Shown: positions 10,417-20,359, numbered from the stretch's first letter. The stretch: DNA of 64,000 nt from Anaerolineae bacterium (GCA_016930015.1 JAFGHR010000038.1:16405-80404), one strand, 5' to 3'. The notes: generated from the letters alone by a model not told the origin. Made by a program: numbers and translations.

Positions 10417-11676
10417 TTAGAACAGGTACCGGCAAATCTGTTCAGGAATATCACCCGAGTCACAATACTTGCGTGCCAGTTCAACAGCCTCAGAATCGCT
10501 GAACAAAAACTGGACCAGCACATTACCCAGTCCTGACGCTTGCAAGAGTGACGGAAGCGAGAAAATGTAATTCAGAATGCTGTCTGGCAGCTCTGAAAGC
10601 AGCGCGAGCAGTTCCAGGTCATTGGCCGACAAGGGCCGCAGCGCCGACCAGGGGCAAGACGGCGTCAGGTCATTTTCTTGCCGGTCCAATCCCAGGTTCA
10701 GCGGCGGGCCGAGGCATACAATCGACGTGAAACCAGGCGGGATGATCAGGGCATCGGCGGTATCCGGGTTGATAATCGCCACCCCCCACAACACCGTAAT
10801 CTTCATAGCGTCACCGGGTGGCAGCACCTGGAGAAGTATGGTTGAGCCAACGCGGATATCAACGTCATTGATCATGATATCGACCGGTGTATCTTTTGGC
10901 CCCTGAACCAGCAGCATCGAAGGCAGCGCCCGGGTGCAAGTTGGCGTGTCAAAGCTGTTCCTCAAATACGATTTCTGCATGGGGGTATAGGTGTTTTCGT
11001 CGATAACTGGCAGGCCGCTGGCATCGACTCCCGCGGCAAGCGTGTCCACGCCCACCCAGGCAGCATAGTTCTGCTGATCCGCATCCTTATAATGAACGCG
11101 CAGCCAGACACCATCAGGGCTGACACCATCGGCCTCAAGTGCTGTACCAGCAGCAACAGTGCCCAACATATCAGAATTCATATCAGCCTTACGATAGACA
11201 TTGGCCTGGCTTGCTGTTGTGACGGCCACTGTCTCGACAGGCAGCAGCGCTTCGGTGGGTTCAACCGCGTTCTCGATTTCAACGTCACCAATTCCGATAA
11301 ACATGACGTCGTCATCCTGGGCATTGTGGATGTTGGCCTTGACCTTCGTCACACTAACGCCCCACGTTGATTCCACCGGATCAACCGGTGAACCGGCCAC
11401 AACCGCCAACTCCAGCAGGTCGGTGCGATAGCCTGCTTCCTCAAAGAAACCTTCCGGCTCCTCAATACCCTCAACAAGCATGCCTGTTACGTCGTCAAAC
11501 CCCGCACATGCCGTGTTGCTTTCCATGTTGGCACAGTTCGTACCCAGATCAGATAACACACTAAGAATAAGTTGTGTGCAGGCATCAGTGCCGTCTTGTG
11601 CTTTTGCCGCTTGCGGCAGTGGCAGCACGGCAACCGCCACAAGCGCCACAATCAATACAAGGTGTCGGACACGCAT
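10417..11676 (-). CDS. Secreted SH3-like domain protein, divergent paralog of the genes at 1-2729
   Basis: ORF 10417..11796; likely start 11676 (MRVRHLVLIVALVAVAVLPLPQAAKAQDGTDACTQLILSVLSDLGTNCANMESNTAC). N-terminal domain matches the two upstream paralogs. Confidence 0.8.
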   Translation of the reverse strand: MRVRHLVLIVALVAVAVLPLPQAAKAQDGTDACTQLILSVLSDLGTNCANMESNTACAGFDDVTGMLVEGIEEPEGFFEEAGYRTDLLELAVVAGSPVDPVESTWGVSVTKVKANIHNAQDDDVMFIGIGDVEIENAVEPTEALLPVETVAVTTASQANVYRKADMNSDMLGTVAAGTALEADGVSPDGVWLRVHYKDADQQNYAAWVGVDTLAAGVDASGLPVIDENTYTPMQKSYLRNSFDTPTCTRALPSMLLVQGPKDTPVDIMINDVDIRVGSTILLQVLPPGDAMKITVLWGVAIINPDTADALIIPPGFTSIVCLGPPLNLGLDRQENDLTPSCPWSALRPLSANDLELLALLSELPDSILNYIFSLPSLLQASGLGNVLVQFLFSDSEAVELARKYCDSGDIPEQICRYLF

Positions 11677-12105
11677 TCGATAACTCCTTCCCCCATCTTC
11701 GCGCCAGAGAGTCAGCCCAATTACCCGGCATGAAGATTCATCTTGAAATGAATTTTCGAGACATGCTATTAAGCAGCTTAGATAATCATACACCATTATG
11801 GCACTATCATACCACCAAACACCAGCTTGGGGAATTCGGCATTAACAGCATAAACCAGACGATGACAAGTTGCAACGGATGCTGACGCCCGATACAATAA
11901 TTGCCGACATGTACCTCTGGCTATTTTAACATTTGTGGTGAGTGCACGCGTATCAAAACTTAATTTACTACGGTCCAAAAAACGATCAAACAGATTATTT
12001 AACAGTGGTACTGATTGTTAAAACTCAAACCGTGTTAAAGTATACGTTTTTTCCGGGTGTCTTTTTGATGAATTTTTTGTGAAATCGTCTAAAAAACTTG
12101 TTCAA

Positions 12106-12185
12106 CTCTAGGGGAACCTAATAGAGTGCAGCCTGGTGTAATGCAGGGTGCAACCCACATGTCGTATTAAGATGGGAACAAACCT
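12106..12185 (+). promoter_or_regulatory. Possible structured 5' leader of the BY-kinase gene
   Basis: TAATA (12119-12123) can pair with TATTA (12065+100 = 12165-12169); nested hairpin GGGT-GCA-ACCC (12146-12156) extended by ATG/CAT. Located immediately upstream of the start codon. Confidence 0.35.
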
Positions 12186-13823
12186 ATGGAGCTTGTGGCA
12201 TATATCCGCCTGGTCAGAAAATGGTTCTGGCTAATCTTCCTGGGCGCATTTCTGGCGGGTGGGACTGCGTTTTTATACCGCAGCGGGCAGGATGATATTT
12301 ATCGTGCCAGGGTGACGATTGCGGTGGGCAGTTTCATCGAAGACCGTAACCCTAACACAAGCGAAATCAGAACAGGTGTTGAACTGGCCCAAACCTACGC
12401 TGTGCTGGCCAAGACCTCGAATGTAATCGAGTCCGCGGTGGAAGCTGGCAATTTCCCGGTGTGGCCGCCTGTGAGCACCAACGTCATTGCGGATACATCG
12501 CTGTTGGTCATCACGGTGACGTACACCGACCCGGTCCTGGCCGCCGACATGGCGAACGAGGTTGCTCGCCAACTCATTCTCAACAGCCCCAGCAACCTGA
12601 CCGCAGAACAACAAAACCAGATCGATCTGGCAAACACTGAGATCGAGCGACTGAACCAGCAGCTTCAGCAATCCCGGTTACAGCTCCAAGACATCGATGC
12701 TCAGCTAGAAGTAGCGACCGATATCAATGAAATGGAACGCCTGACAGAGCAGCGCAACATCATTGTGGGGCAGATCAACCAGGCGTCGGCCAACATTGCC
12801 GAATTCACAGCGACCATAGCCGATCTTCAAAAACGTACAAACTCGCTTGATATTGTAGAAGAAGCGCGTATTCCGTCCCGGCCAACAGGCAGCAGTGTTT
12901 TTTCAACTACGGTGCTCGGTATTGCCGTTGGGATTTCGTTAGCGGTTGGCGTTGTGCTGCTGTTGGAATATCTGGACGATACGATCCGCACTACGGAAGA
13001 AGCAACGCAGACCCTTGCACTGCCCACGCTGGCCGCGATTACCCGTTTTGGCAAAACGCGTGACAACTACCCGCAGCGCCTGATCACGTATCACGATCCG
13101 GGATCGCCCATTTCAGAAGAATACCGCACATTACGAACCAACTTGTTATTCTCCTCCAATGGCAGCACCTCCAGCGAATTCACCAAGGGTGTATACGTTA
13201 TCACCAGTCCCGGACCATCCGAGGGCAAGAGCGTCACCACGGCTAACCTGGCGGTTACCATGGCGATGGCCGGGTGGCGTGTGCTGTTGGTCGATACCGA
13301 CCTGCGACGACCGCGTGTCCACGAAGTCTTTAACCTGGATAACAGCATTGGCCTGTCAACGCTGCTTTCTGCCGAACCCAGCGAAACACCGGCAGATAAT
13401 TACGATTTGCCCCGTAACCTCAAAGAATGCCTTCAAGAAACGCAGATACCCGGCCTGCGCGTCATCACGAGCGGCTATATCCCACTGAATCCCACCGAGG
13501 TGTTGGGGTCGGTGTCGATGCAGCGCTGGTTCCAAGAATTCCGCGCGTCAAAAAACGTTGATATCATTCTTTTTGATACGCCGCCCTGCCTGGTGGTAGC
13601 CGATAGCTCGGTACTGGCGTCAGCGATCAAAGCCCCGGTGCTGCTGGTGATCGAAGCCGGGACCACCCGGCGCGGCGCGGCGCTACGAGCCAAAGAACAG
13701 TTCAACCAACTGGGTATCGAAATGGTTGGCGTTGTGCTAAACTCGGTGAATCCTAAAGAGCGGGGAGGATACGGGTATGGCTACAGCTACTACTATTACA
13801 GCGATTCGAATCCAAAGTCCTGA
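12186..13823 (+). CDS. Wzz-domain / BY-kinase fusion (polysaccharide co-polymerase with CpsD/CapB-type tyrosine kinase)
   Basis: N- and C-flanking TM segments of Wzz domain; Walker A SPGPSEGKSVTTANLA, Walker A' LLVDTDLRRPRV, Walker B DIILFDTPP; Tyr-rich tail GYGYGYSYYYYSDSN. Confidence 0.93.
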   Translation: MELVAYIRLVRKWFWLIFLGAFLAGGTAFLYRSGQDDIYRARVTIAVGSFIEDRNPNTSEIRTGVELAQTYAVLAKTSNVIESAVEAGNFPVWPPVSTNVIADTSLLVITVTYTDPVLAADMANEVARQLILNSPSNLTAEQQNQIDLANTEIERLNQQLQQSRLQLQDIDAQLEVATDINEMERLTEQRNIIVGQINQASANIAEFTATIADLQKRTNSLDIVEEARIPSRPTGSSVFSTTVLGIAVGISLAVGVVLLLEYLDDTIRTTEEATQTLALPTLAAITRFGKTRDNYPQRLITYHDPGSPISEEYRTLRTNLLFSSNGSTSSEFTKGVYVITSPGPSEGKSVTTANLAVTMAMAGWRVLLVDTDLRRPRVHEVFNLDNSIGLSTLLSAEPSETPADNYDLPRNLKECLQETQIPGLRVITSGYIPLNPTEVLGSVSMQRWFQEFRASKNVDIILFDTPPCLVVADSSVLASAIKAPVLLVIEAGTTRRGAALRAKEQFNQLGIEMVGVVLNSVNPKERGGYGYGYSYYYYSDSNPKS

Positions 13824-13934
13824 CCAACCAACACGTGTCGCACGAATCACGTGATGCGACACCACAACCGCTCATCGCGCCAGACCTGACTTTGGGAACG
13901 CAACGCACCGCCTGCGTGACATTCCTCGATTTTT

Positions 13935-15989
13935 ATGTACAAAGATGCCAATATGACCAATGTCGAAACCGAAACCAGTTTTTTACCCGAAGCTATACAC
14001 GCAAACGGGCCACATCGCCGCCGCCACCGACGGTCCCGGCGTTTTCGATGGTTCAGACGCCTGAAAAGACGTATCACCAAGCTCAACTGGCGCGTGATGT
14101 TTATCATTCTGTTCACTGTCACCGCTATCGTAGTGATGAGCGGGTTGGTGCTGTCGATCAACGCCCGTAATGAAGTTAATGATTCGTGGGTCAGCCTCAG
14201 CCGGGTGCTGGATACAGTGAACAACAAACCCGGCACGGAGCTTACCCTGGCCGATTTCGAGCGGCTCCAGGCCAGTGTCAACGACCTGAATCGTAGTTTA
14301 GGCAAAGCTCGCGGCCAGACCTCGTTTTTGCGACCTCTGACTTTTTTGAGTGCCGATCTTGAGACACTGCTCCAAGCCCTGGATGCCACCCAGGAATTGA
14401 CTTTCGCGGCCAATGACACGCTCAGCGGTATCCAACCCGCCGTGTTTTTACTGACCGGAGGTGAGGAATCAGAAACGGTAGCGCCGCAGTTGTCAGCCGG
14501 AGAACGCATTGTCGAAAAACTGACGTTGGGCAGAGGCCGGTTCCTGACCGCAAACATACATCTGGCCAAAGCCAAAAACCTGATCGACAATTTTGACCTG
14601 GCTAATATTTCACCTGATCTGCTGGGCACGATTGATGGCTTGTCCCAATATCATTCACGCCTGCAAGACATCAATGAAATGCTGTTGAACTCGCCGGACC
14701 TGCTCACATCAGCGCTGGGCTTGTCACAAACTCAAACCTATCTCATCCTGTCGCAAAACAGCGATGAACTCCGCCCCTCCGGCGGTTATGTCAGCACCTA
14801 TGGATGGATGACCGTTCGTAATGGCCGCATCGTTGACTACGATTACAGCCCGACCACGATAACCAGTCCCAATCCACCACCGGAATCGATGGCGGCTGAC
14901 GTCGCAGTCCCCGAATGGTGGATTCAGTACGACCAACCCTTGTACGCGGCCTGGGATGGCAGTTGGTACGCCGATTTTCCGTCAACGGCACAAATGGCCG
15001 CCTGGTATTACGATGCAGGCGGTAATCCCCAATCGCCGGTTGATGGTGTGTTTTCCATTGACACGGTTGGCTTTGAGTACATCATGGAGGGGTTAGGCGG
15101 TGTTACCGTTCCGGAATATAACGAAACGATAACCTCCGACACGTTCCGGCAAGCCGTCTATCGTATTCGTGCCGAGGGTGAGGGCGAACTCCCACACAAG
15201 CAGTTTATCGCCGCCCTGTACCGCCAGATTCTTGAGGATTGGCAGTCACTCGACCAGGATCGCAGCACCAATCTGCGCGGCGCCGTGCTGAAGGCGCTGC
15301 AAGAAAAACACATCATGGTCTATTTCACCGATGCCGAACTCAACCGTGCATTTGAAATCCTGGGATGGTTGGGCCAGCAAAAACCGGGCCTGGATCAAGA
15401 TTACTTGATGGTGGCTGACGCCAATCTGGGCAACAAATCCAACCGGTCTGTACTGCGCCAGTTAACGTATGACGTGGAGATTATGCCCGACGGTTCACTG
15501 CATAGTCGTACTTCGGTTGCCTTTGACTACTCTGCACGCGTGGCCGAGCAGGACCCGGCTGTCCACCCGGCACATTACAACGACATCAACTACAACAACC
15601 GGATACAGGTATTCACACCCGCAGGCAGTATTCTAACCGGCTCAAAAAACCTGCGCTCGGACCCGGAAACCGTAAACAACGCCACGCATACCATTTTTAC
15701 AGCGCTAACACATGTGAACTATAACGAAAGTGAACGGTTCCAGTTTTCGTACAATTCGCCAGTCCTGGTTGAACCCTTTGGACCTTACCGCCGGTACAAG
15801 CTGATGATCCAGAAGCAGCCCGGCACGCTTAATGAGCCGATCAATGTCCAGGTCACACTCCCGGTTGGCACGTCAATTGTGAGTGTGAACCCTGAGCCTG
15901 CAACACGGTATCAGCTTGAGCAGCCCATTCTCGAATTTCGCCTCGATCTGTTAACTGACCAGGAAATCGAGATCATTTTTTCCAATTAA
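13935..15989 (+). CDS. DUF4012 domain-containing membrane protein
   Basis: 684 aa, N-terminal TM, pattern QTYLILSQNSDELRPSGGYVSTYGWMTVRNGRI and DGVFSIDTVGFEYIMEGLGGVTVPEYNETIT typical of DUF4012. Confidence 0.85.
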   Translation: MYKDANMTNVETETSFLPEAIHANGPHRRRHRRSRRFRWFRRLKRRITKLNWRVMFIILFTVTAIVVMSGLVLSINARNEVNDSWVSLSRVLDTVNNKPGTELTLADFERLQASVNDLNRSLGKARGQTSFLRPLTFLSADLETLLQALDATQELTFAANDTLSGIQPAVFLLTGGEESETVAPQLSAGERIVEKLTLGRGRFLTANIHLAKAKNLIDNFDLANISPDLLGTIDGLSQYHSRLQDINEMLLNSPDLLTSALGLSQTQTYLILSQNSDELRPSGGYVSTYGWMTVRNGRIVDYDYSPTTITSPNPPPESMAADVAVPEWWIQYDQPLYAAWDGSWYADFPSTAQMAAWYYDAGGNPQSPVDGVFSIDTVGFEYIMEGLGGVTVPEYNETITSDTFRQAVYRIRAEGEGELPHKQFIAALYRQILEDWQSLDQDRSTNLRGAVLKALQEKHIMVYFTDAELNRAFEILGWLGQQKPGLDQDYLMVADANLGNKSNRSVLRQLTYDVEIMPDGSLHSRTSVAFDYSARVAEQDPAVHPAHYNDINYNNRIQVFTPAGSILTGSKNLRSDPETVNNATHTIFTALTHVNYNESERFQFSYNSPVLVEPFGPYRRYKLMIQKQPGTLNEPINVQVTLPVGTSIVSVNPEPATRYQLEQPILEFRLDLLTDQEIEIIFSN

Positions 15990-16068
15990 CCGTGTTCGCC
16001 AAACTTCGATTAAGGCATATCAGCGGATGCTCCGTTGGCATGCTTTTTTAGCTTCATAACCTGGCAGG

Positions 16069-16250
16069 CTAACAGTTAAGATTAGCCAAGCTGCCCCATT
16101 CGGGCATATACTGTTAATCACAAATAAGGCGACAAGCTGCCCTTTTTACAGGGAAGTGTCGTTTTGCTGCTCACCGCCAAAACCGGCAGCATCCTGTCAA
16201 CCAACCTGGACAGATTGGTTTGGGACATGAGCAGACAGGCAGCTTGCGTG
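16069..16250. repeat. Short intergenic repeats/inverted repeats (CAAGCTGCCC x2, inverted GGCAGCTTG)
   Basis: CAAGCTGCCC at 16087-16096 and 16133-16142; GGCAGCTTG at 16238-16246; GCCC/GGGC hairpin around 16093-16105. Confidence 0.5.
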
Positions 16251-16324
16251 TCACATCGTGTATTCTCCCCATGCCACCGGCAGATATTCCGGTGTAATCA
16301 GGGGTTTCCAACGCGAGGACTTCC

Positions 16325-17653
16325 ATGAATCGGTTACTCGGACTTCGGCCAGGTGAAACCCGGTTGGTGCTCATTTTAGGCTTTGTGCTGATGGGCAATT
16401 CGCTGGCGCTGTCGATGGCCAACGTGGTTTCGGTCAGCGGGTTTCTAAGCGAAGTAGGTGTCAATGAAATCCTGATCGTGTGGATTGTCGATCTTGCGCT
16501 GGTTGTGCTGGCTACGGGCCTGCAATCACTGATCGTGGACCGCTTTGACCGCGTGGCGCTGCTGCGCTGGATGGCCATTGGGTTTGCGCTGGTTTATGTC
16601 GGCCTGCGCACCATGTTTGTGCTGGATATTCCAAACTGGATCAACTATTCGGTCCTGTTCCTGCTGACCGAACAGCAGTACCTGTTTTTCCCGCTCATCT
16701 TCTGGATTCTGGCCAATGACGTTTTTGATATGGCCCAGTCAAAACGCCTGTTTCCACTGTTAACCACTGGAAACTTTGTCGGGCAAATCCTGGGGTTGGG
16801 ACTGGCTGCTTTTGCGCCGCGCTTTCTGGCACACTATGATCTGGCCTCTACCGAAATGCTGGCGTTTATTGCTGTCGTTTACCTGCTCGCCTTCATCATC
16901 ATTGATGAAGGACTGCGATCACTTGATGTCCGGCAAACCAAACATAAACCCGAAACCGTGCGCGAAGCCCTGACAGAGGGGTGGGGGTTTGTTCGCGAAG
17001 TGCCGTCGTTCCGCTACTTGATGATCGCCATCATGCTGCTGACGATCGCGTTTACCATCGTGGAGTTCCACTTTTTGTTTGTATCTGAGGATACCATCGA
17101 CAACGCGGACGACTTCCAGACCTTTTACAGCCTGTACAACATGGGCGCGACCCTGGCCGCCATCGTCATACAAACCCTGCTCACGCGCCGGATCATTAAC
17201 CGGATCACACTAAAAAACGCGTTTTTTATTTTCCCCGTTACCCTGGTGTGCGGCCTGAGTTGGCTTCTCGCCTGGCCGATGGGTATCATCAGCGCTCTGT
17301 TTGGTGTCGGCTTACCCCGCCTGGTGCGCGGTACCATCGGCGAAACAGCGCGTAAATCAATACAAGCCCTCGTGCCGCCGGAACGCCGGGGCCGGGTCAG
17401 CATGTTTATGGACAGTTACCTGTTTGCTGTAGGAGGTTTGATCGGTTCGGTGCTGGCCGGAGTCATCATTTTCTTAACCAAAGCGAACAACACCATTCCC
17501 TATTATGCGTATCTCACCGTCGCACTGGTTAGCACCATAGTGGCGATCTGGTTTACATTCAGGATGCGTTCAGTCTATGACGCCAGTTTGCTCAATTGGC
17601 GGCTGAAGCGGCGCCAACGCCGGGCGAATGTGCTGGACAAACTCAATTTCTAA
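16325..17653 (+). CDS. MFS-like transporter resembling ATP/ADP translocase (Npt1/TlcC-like) family
   Basis: 442 aa polytopic; RPGETRLVLILGFVLMGNSLALSMANVVSVSGF and FFPLIFWILANDVFDMAQSKRLFPLLTTGNFVGQILG resemble Npt1-like proteins. Confidence 0.6.
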   Translation: MNRLLGLRPGETRLVLILGFVLMGNSLALSMANVVSVSGFLSEVGVNEILIVWIVDLALVVLATGLQSLIVDRFDRVALLRWMAIGFALVYVGLRTMFVLDIPNWINYSVLFLLTEQQYLFFPLIFWILANDVFDMAQSKRLFPLLTTGNFVGQILGLGLAAFAPRFLAHYDLASTEMLAFIAVVYLLAFIIIDEGLRSLDVRQTKHKPETVREALTEGWGFVREVPSFRYLMIAIMLLTIAFTIVEFHFLFVSEDTIDNADDFQTFYSLYNMGATLAAIVIQTLLTRRIINRITLKNAFFIFPVTLVCGLSWLLAWPMGIISALFGVGLPRLVRGTIGETARKSIQALVPPERRGRVSMFMDSYLFAVGGLIGSVLAGVIIFLTKANNTIPYYAYLTVALVSTIVAIWFTFRMRSVYDASLLNWRLKRRQRRANVLDKLNF

Positions 17654-17696
17654 CGTTATGTGGTATTGAATTCTGGATTCGGATGAGAAGGGGTAG

Positions 17697-18350
17697 ATGT
17701 TGGCTCAATCGTTAATGGTACAACCGGTACGGCAGAAAGAAGCACATTGTGGTCCCGCTGCAATCGAGATGTTGTTTTCACACCATAACCTGGCTATTTC
17801 CCAGGAAACGATCGCACGTGCAGCGGGGATGGCTGACAGTATTGTTGATGCGGAGGGCATGCGCCTTGATGAACTTCGAGACGGTGTCCGGGCGCTGTTT
17901 CCCGATGGCGCTATGGTCCTGTTAGCCAAGTACCATTCCACTCTGGATGATATTGTGTGTCTGCTTGAGGAGTTCCGGCTCCCTGTTGGAATCGAATGGC
18001 AGGGCCGGTTTCGCTATCCTGACAACAGCATAGGCGAGCGGGGGCATTACAGTGTCCTGACCGGCGTAGACCTGGCGCGTGGTGTACTGACCATCGCCGA
18101 TCCTGAACCGAACAGCCTGTTAACCACTTCCGGCGAACTGGCGATCGATACATTTATACCGCGCTGGTGGGAAGTTGACAGCGTCCCCCAACCCGACCTC
18201 AGCGGGAATGCCTATGTCATACAAATGGAGCGTCTTACGTTTGTCGTAACACCAGCCGAAACGGTACAATCACTGCAACAGGTGGGCTTTGCACCTGCTT
18301 CATTATCGCTGGCGTGGAAATATTGTACGCCGCTAGAAGCCATCCCATGA
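17697..18350 (+). CDS. C39-like (papain-like) peptidase family protein
   Basis: QKEAHCGPAAIEMLFSHHN (Cys-containing motif) and GHYSVLTGVDLARGVLTIADPEP (His/Asp region) typical of C39-like family. Confidence 0.75.
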   Translation: MLAQSLMVQPVRQKEAHCGPAAIEMLFSHHNLAISQETIARAAGMADSIVDAEGMRLDELRDGVRALFPDGAMVLLAKYHSTLDDIVCLLEEFRLPVGIEWQGRFRYPDNSIGERGHYSVLTGVDLARGVLTIADPEPNSLLTTSGELAIDTFIPRWWEVDSVPQPDLSGNAYVIQMERLTFVVTPAETVQSLQQVGFAPASLSLAWKYCTPLEAIP

Positions 18351-19141
18351 CGATCAAGATAAGAAGCTGTGATAGACTGGTAAGTACACGTGATAACCCC
18401 CTGAGGGAGGGGATGGTTATGATCCCGGTTGACAAGCCCGGTCCTGATTTAACCATTTCGGAAGTTTTGGGAGGCAATCAAGACGACCTGGACGATTTGT
18501 TATCGATCCATCAGGAATTATTCCCGCAATATCTGTACTACCAGCCGTTTATGCGTGAGCGCGCCACAAAACCACCCGGCGCCGATCCCAGATTTGTCGA
18601 ACACTGGTGGCTGTTACGCGTCGATGGGCAAGCCGCCGCTATCCGGTTTTTTAAGTACATTCCCGCTCGCGACTGTGGTTTTGCGCTGGCGATTGGTGTT
18701 CTTCCAGCGTTTCGCGCGCTGACCTTTGGACGCTACCTTCGTTTTTCTCATGCCATTCTGATCGGCAGCATGAACCAGCTAAAGGCCGATGCCCAGGCCG
18801 CCGGGCGCCCGATGCCGGTTGGCATGGGCACCGAGATCGAGCATTATTTGCTGTGGCGTTATTATACTGAGTATGGTTATGTCAAGCTGCCGGTGGATTA
18901 CCGGGAACCTTCGTTTTCGCAGGAAGCGGAAGTGTATATCGAACAAAACGACAAAAAAGAACTCCAGTTTCGCCAAATCGAGTTGGGCATCTTGCCGTGT
19001 AACCATGCCCATTTTAATCCAAACGACAGCGAGATGCTCAAAAATGTGATCTTCGCCCTGCTGGTTGATCACTACGAATTACCGGAAGATCATTGGGTCA
19101 TACGTCACGCGCTGAAATCACGATCGGCAGCGTTGACATAA
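18347..19141 (+). CDS. Putative GNAT-like N-acetyltransferase
   Basis: ATGA overlap with preceding stop (18347-18350); an alternative start at 18420 follows a GGGAGGGG stretch. WLLRVDGQAAAIRFFKYIPARDCGFALAIGVLPAFRALTFGRYL suggests an acyltransferase-like core. Confidence 0.5.
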   Translation: MTIKIRSCDRLVSTRDNPLREGMVMIPVDKPGPDLTISEVLGGNQDDLDDLLSIHQELFPQYLYYQPFMRERATKPPGADPRFVEHWWLLRVDGQAAAIRFFKYIPARDCGFALAIGVLPAFRALTFGRYLRFSHAILIGSMNQLKADAQAAGRPMPVGMGTEIEHYLLWRYYTEYGYVKLPVDYREPSFSQEAEVYIEQNDKKELQFRQIELGILPCNHAHFNPNDSEMLKNVIFALLVDHYELPEDHWVIRHALKSRSAALT

Positions 19142-19158
19142 CTGAGGGAAGAGGAAAA

Positions 19159-20325
19159 ATGCAAGGGACAACAATTACTCCAAACCCTCCAGTCCAACCG
19201 CGCAAGCAGCATATGTTTATCAGCCTGCGTCTTAAGTTGCTGGTCGGGTTTCTCCTGCTGTTTGGCGTCGTACTCGGCGCTTCATACTACTGGTTCCACA
19301 CATTTTCGGATGATCTGGTGCGGCACCGCTTTTATGACTTCACAACGGATGCCGCCATGGACCGCCTAGCGGATGACCTGTCAACGGTGTTGGAAGGCAT
19401 CGCGGGGCAAATTGATGGGGACGAATTCCAGGCCCTTATCGAAGAAGGCGTCGTGCGTGAGGATGGTTACACCGACGATGAACGGTATTGGACACAAGCC
19501 GCCCTGTTATACCAGCAGCGCACGATCGATCCTCGCTCGCGTCTGTACACGTTTGTGGCCGGTGATGGTCCTAACACAGTCAAGTTCATCGGGAGTTCAG
19601 GAGCCCTGTTAGACCCGCCTGGCGGTGTCACGTTTGGCCAGGAAATAGCGTTCAGCCCGGCAGACGCAGCCGTGATCCTGGACGGGCTGAAAAAAACCAC
19701 CCTGTATCTCATACCGTATGAGGACGAATTCGGGCGCTGGATATCGGGTTATACGCCAATCACCAATGCAGCCGGTGACAAGGTCGGCGCGCTGGGCATC
19801 GACATCCGCGCTGAATACGTGGCCCAGGTGCAGGAAAGCCTGGAAAAACGCATCGTTGAGGATGTAAAGGAAAAAGTCGAACAGGGTATTATCGTGGCGA
19901 GCGGCATTACGGCTATCCTGGTGATCATCTCGGTCTATGCGATATCCGGCTTGCTCACCCGGCCTGTCATCGCGCTGACTCGCACGGCAGCCCGCATCGG
20001 TGAAGGGGATTACGAACAAGACCTGTCGTACCTGACAGGTGTGCGTTTCCCCGATGAGATCGGCGCGTTGGCCCAGGTCTTTGAAATCATGGTGGGCAAG
20101 GTGCACCAACGTGAGCAAAAACTCAAGCAGCAAGTGAGTGAGCTGCAAATCATCATCGACGAAAGCAAACGCCAGAGCCAGGTCGAAGAAATCGTCGAGT
20201 CGGACTTCTTCCGCGAGCTTCAGCAAAAAGCAAAAATGATGCGGGACGGTTTTACCAGCCGCCAGGCACCAGAAGAACTACCCTCCCCGGCAGACGATGC
20301 GCCGGGTGAAAATCCCGAAGCGTAA
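19159..20325 (+). CDS. Membrane sensor: Cache-like periplasmic domain + HAMP, no catalytic output
   Basis: N-term TM, extracytoplasmic region, second TM (GIIVASGITAILVIISVYAISGLLT), HAMP (RPVIALTRTAARIGEGDYEQDL...DEIGALAQVFEIMVGKV), coiled-coil tail. ORF 19093..20325; start refined to 19159. Confidence 0.75.
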   Translation: MQGTTITPNPPVQPRKQHMFISLRLKLLVGFLLLFGVVLGASYYWFHTFSDDLVRHRFYDFTTDAAMDRLADDLSTVLEGIAGQIDGDEFQALIEEGVVREDGYTDDERYWTQAALLYQQRTIDPRSRLYTFVAGDGPNTVKFIGSSGALLDPPGGVTFGQEIAFSPADAAVILDGLKKTTLYLIPYEDEFGRWISGYTPITNAAGDKVGALGIDIRAEYVAQVQESLEKRIVEDVKEKVEQGIIVASGITAILVIISVYAISGLLTRPVIALTRTAARIGEGDYEQDLSYLTGVRFPDEIGALAQVFEIMVGKVHQREQKLKQQVSELQIIIDESKRQSQVEEIVESDFFRELQQKAKMMRDGFTSRQAPEELPSPADDAPGENPEA

Positions 20326-20359
20326 CACACCACTGCCCGCCGTTTTTGCCAGCATCATT

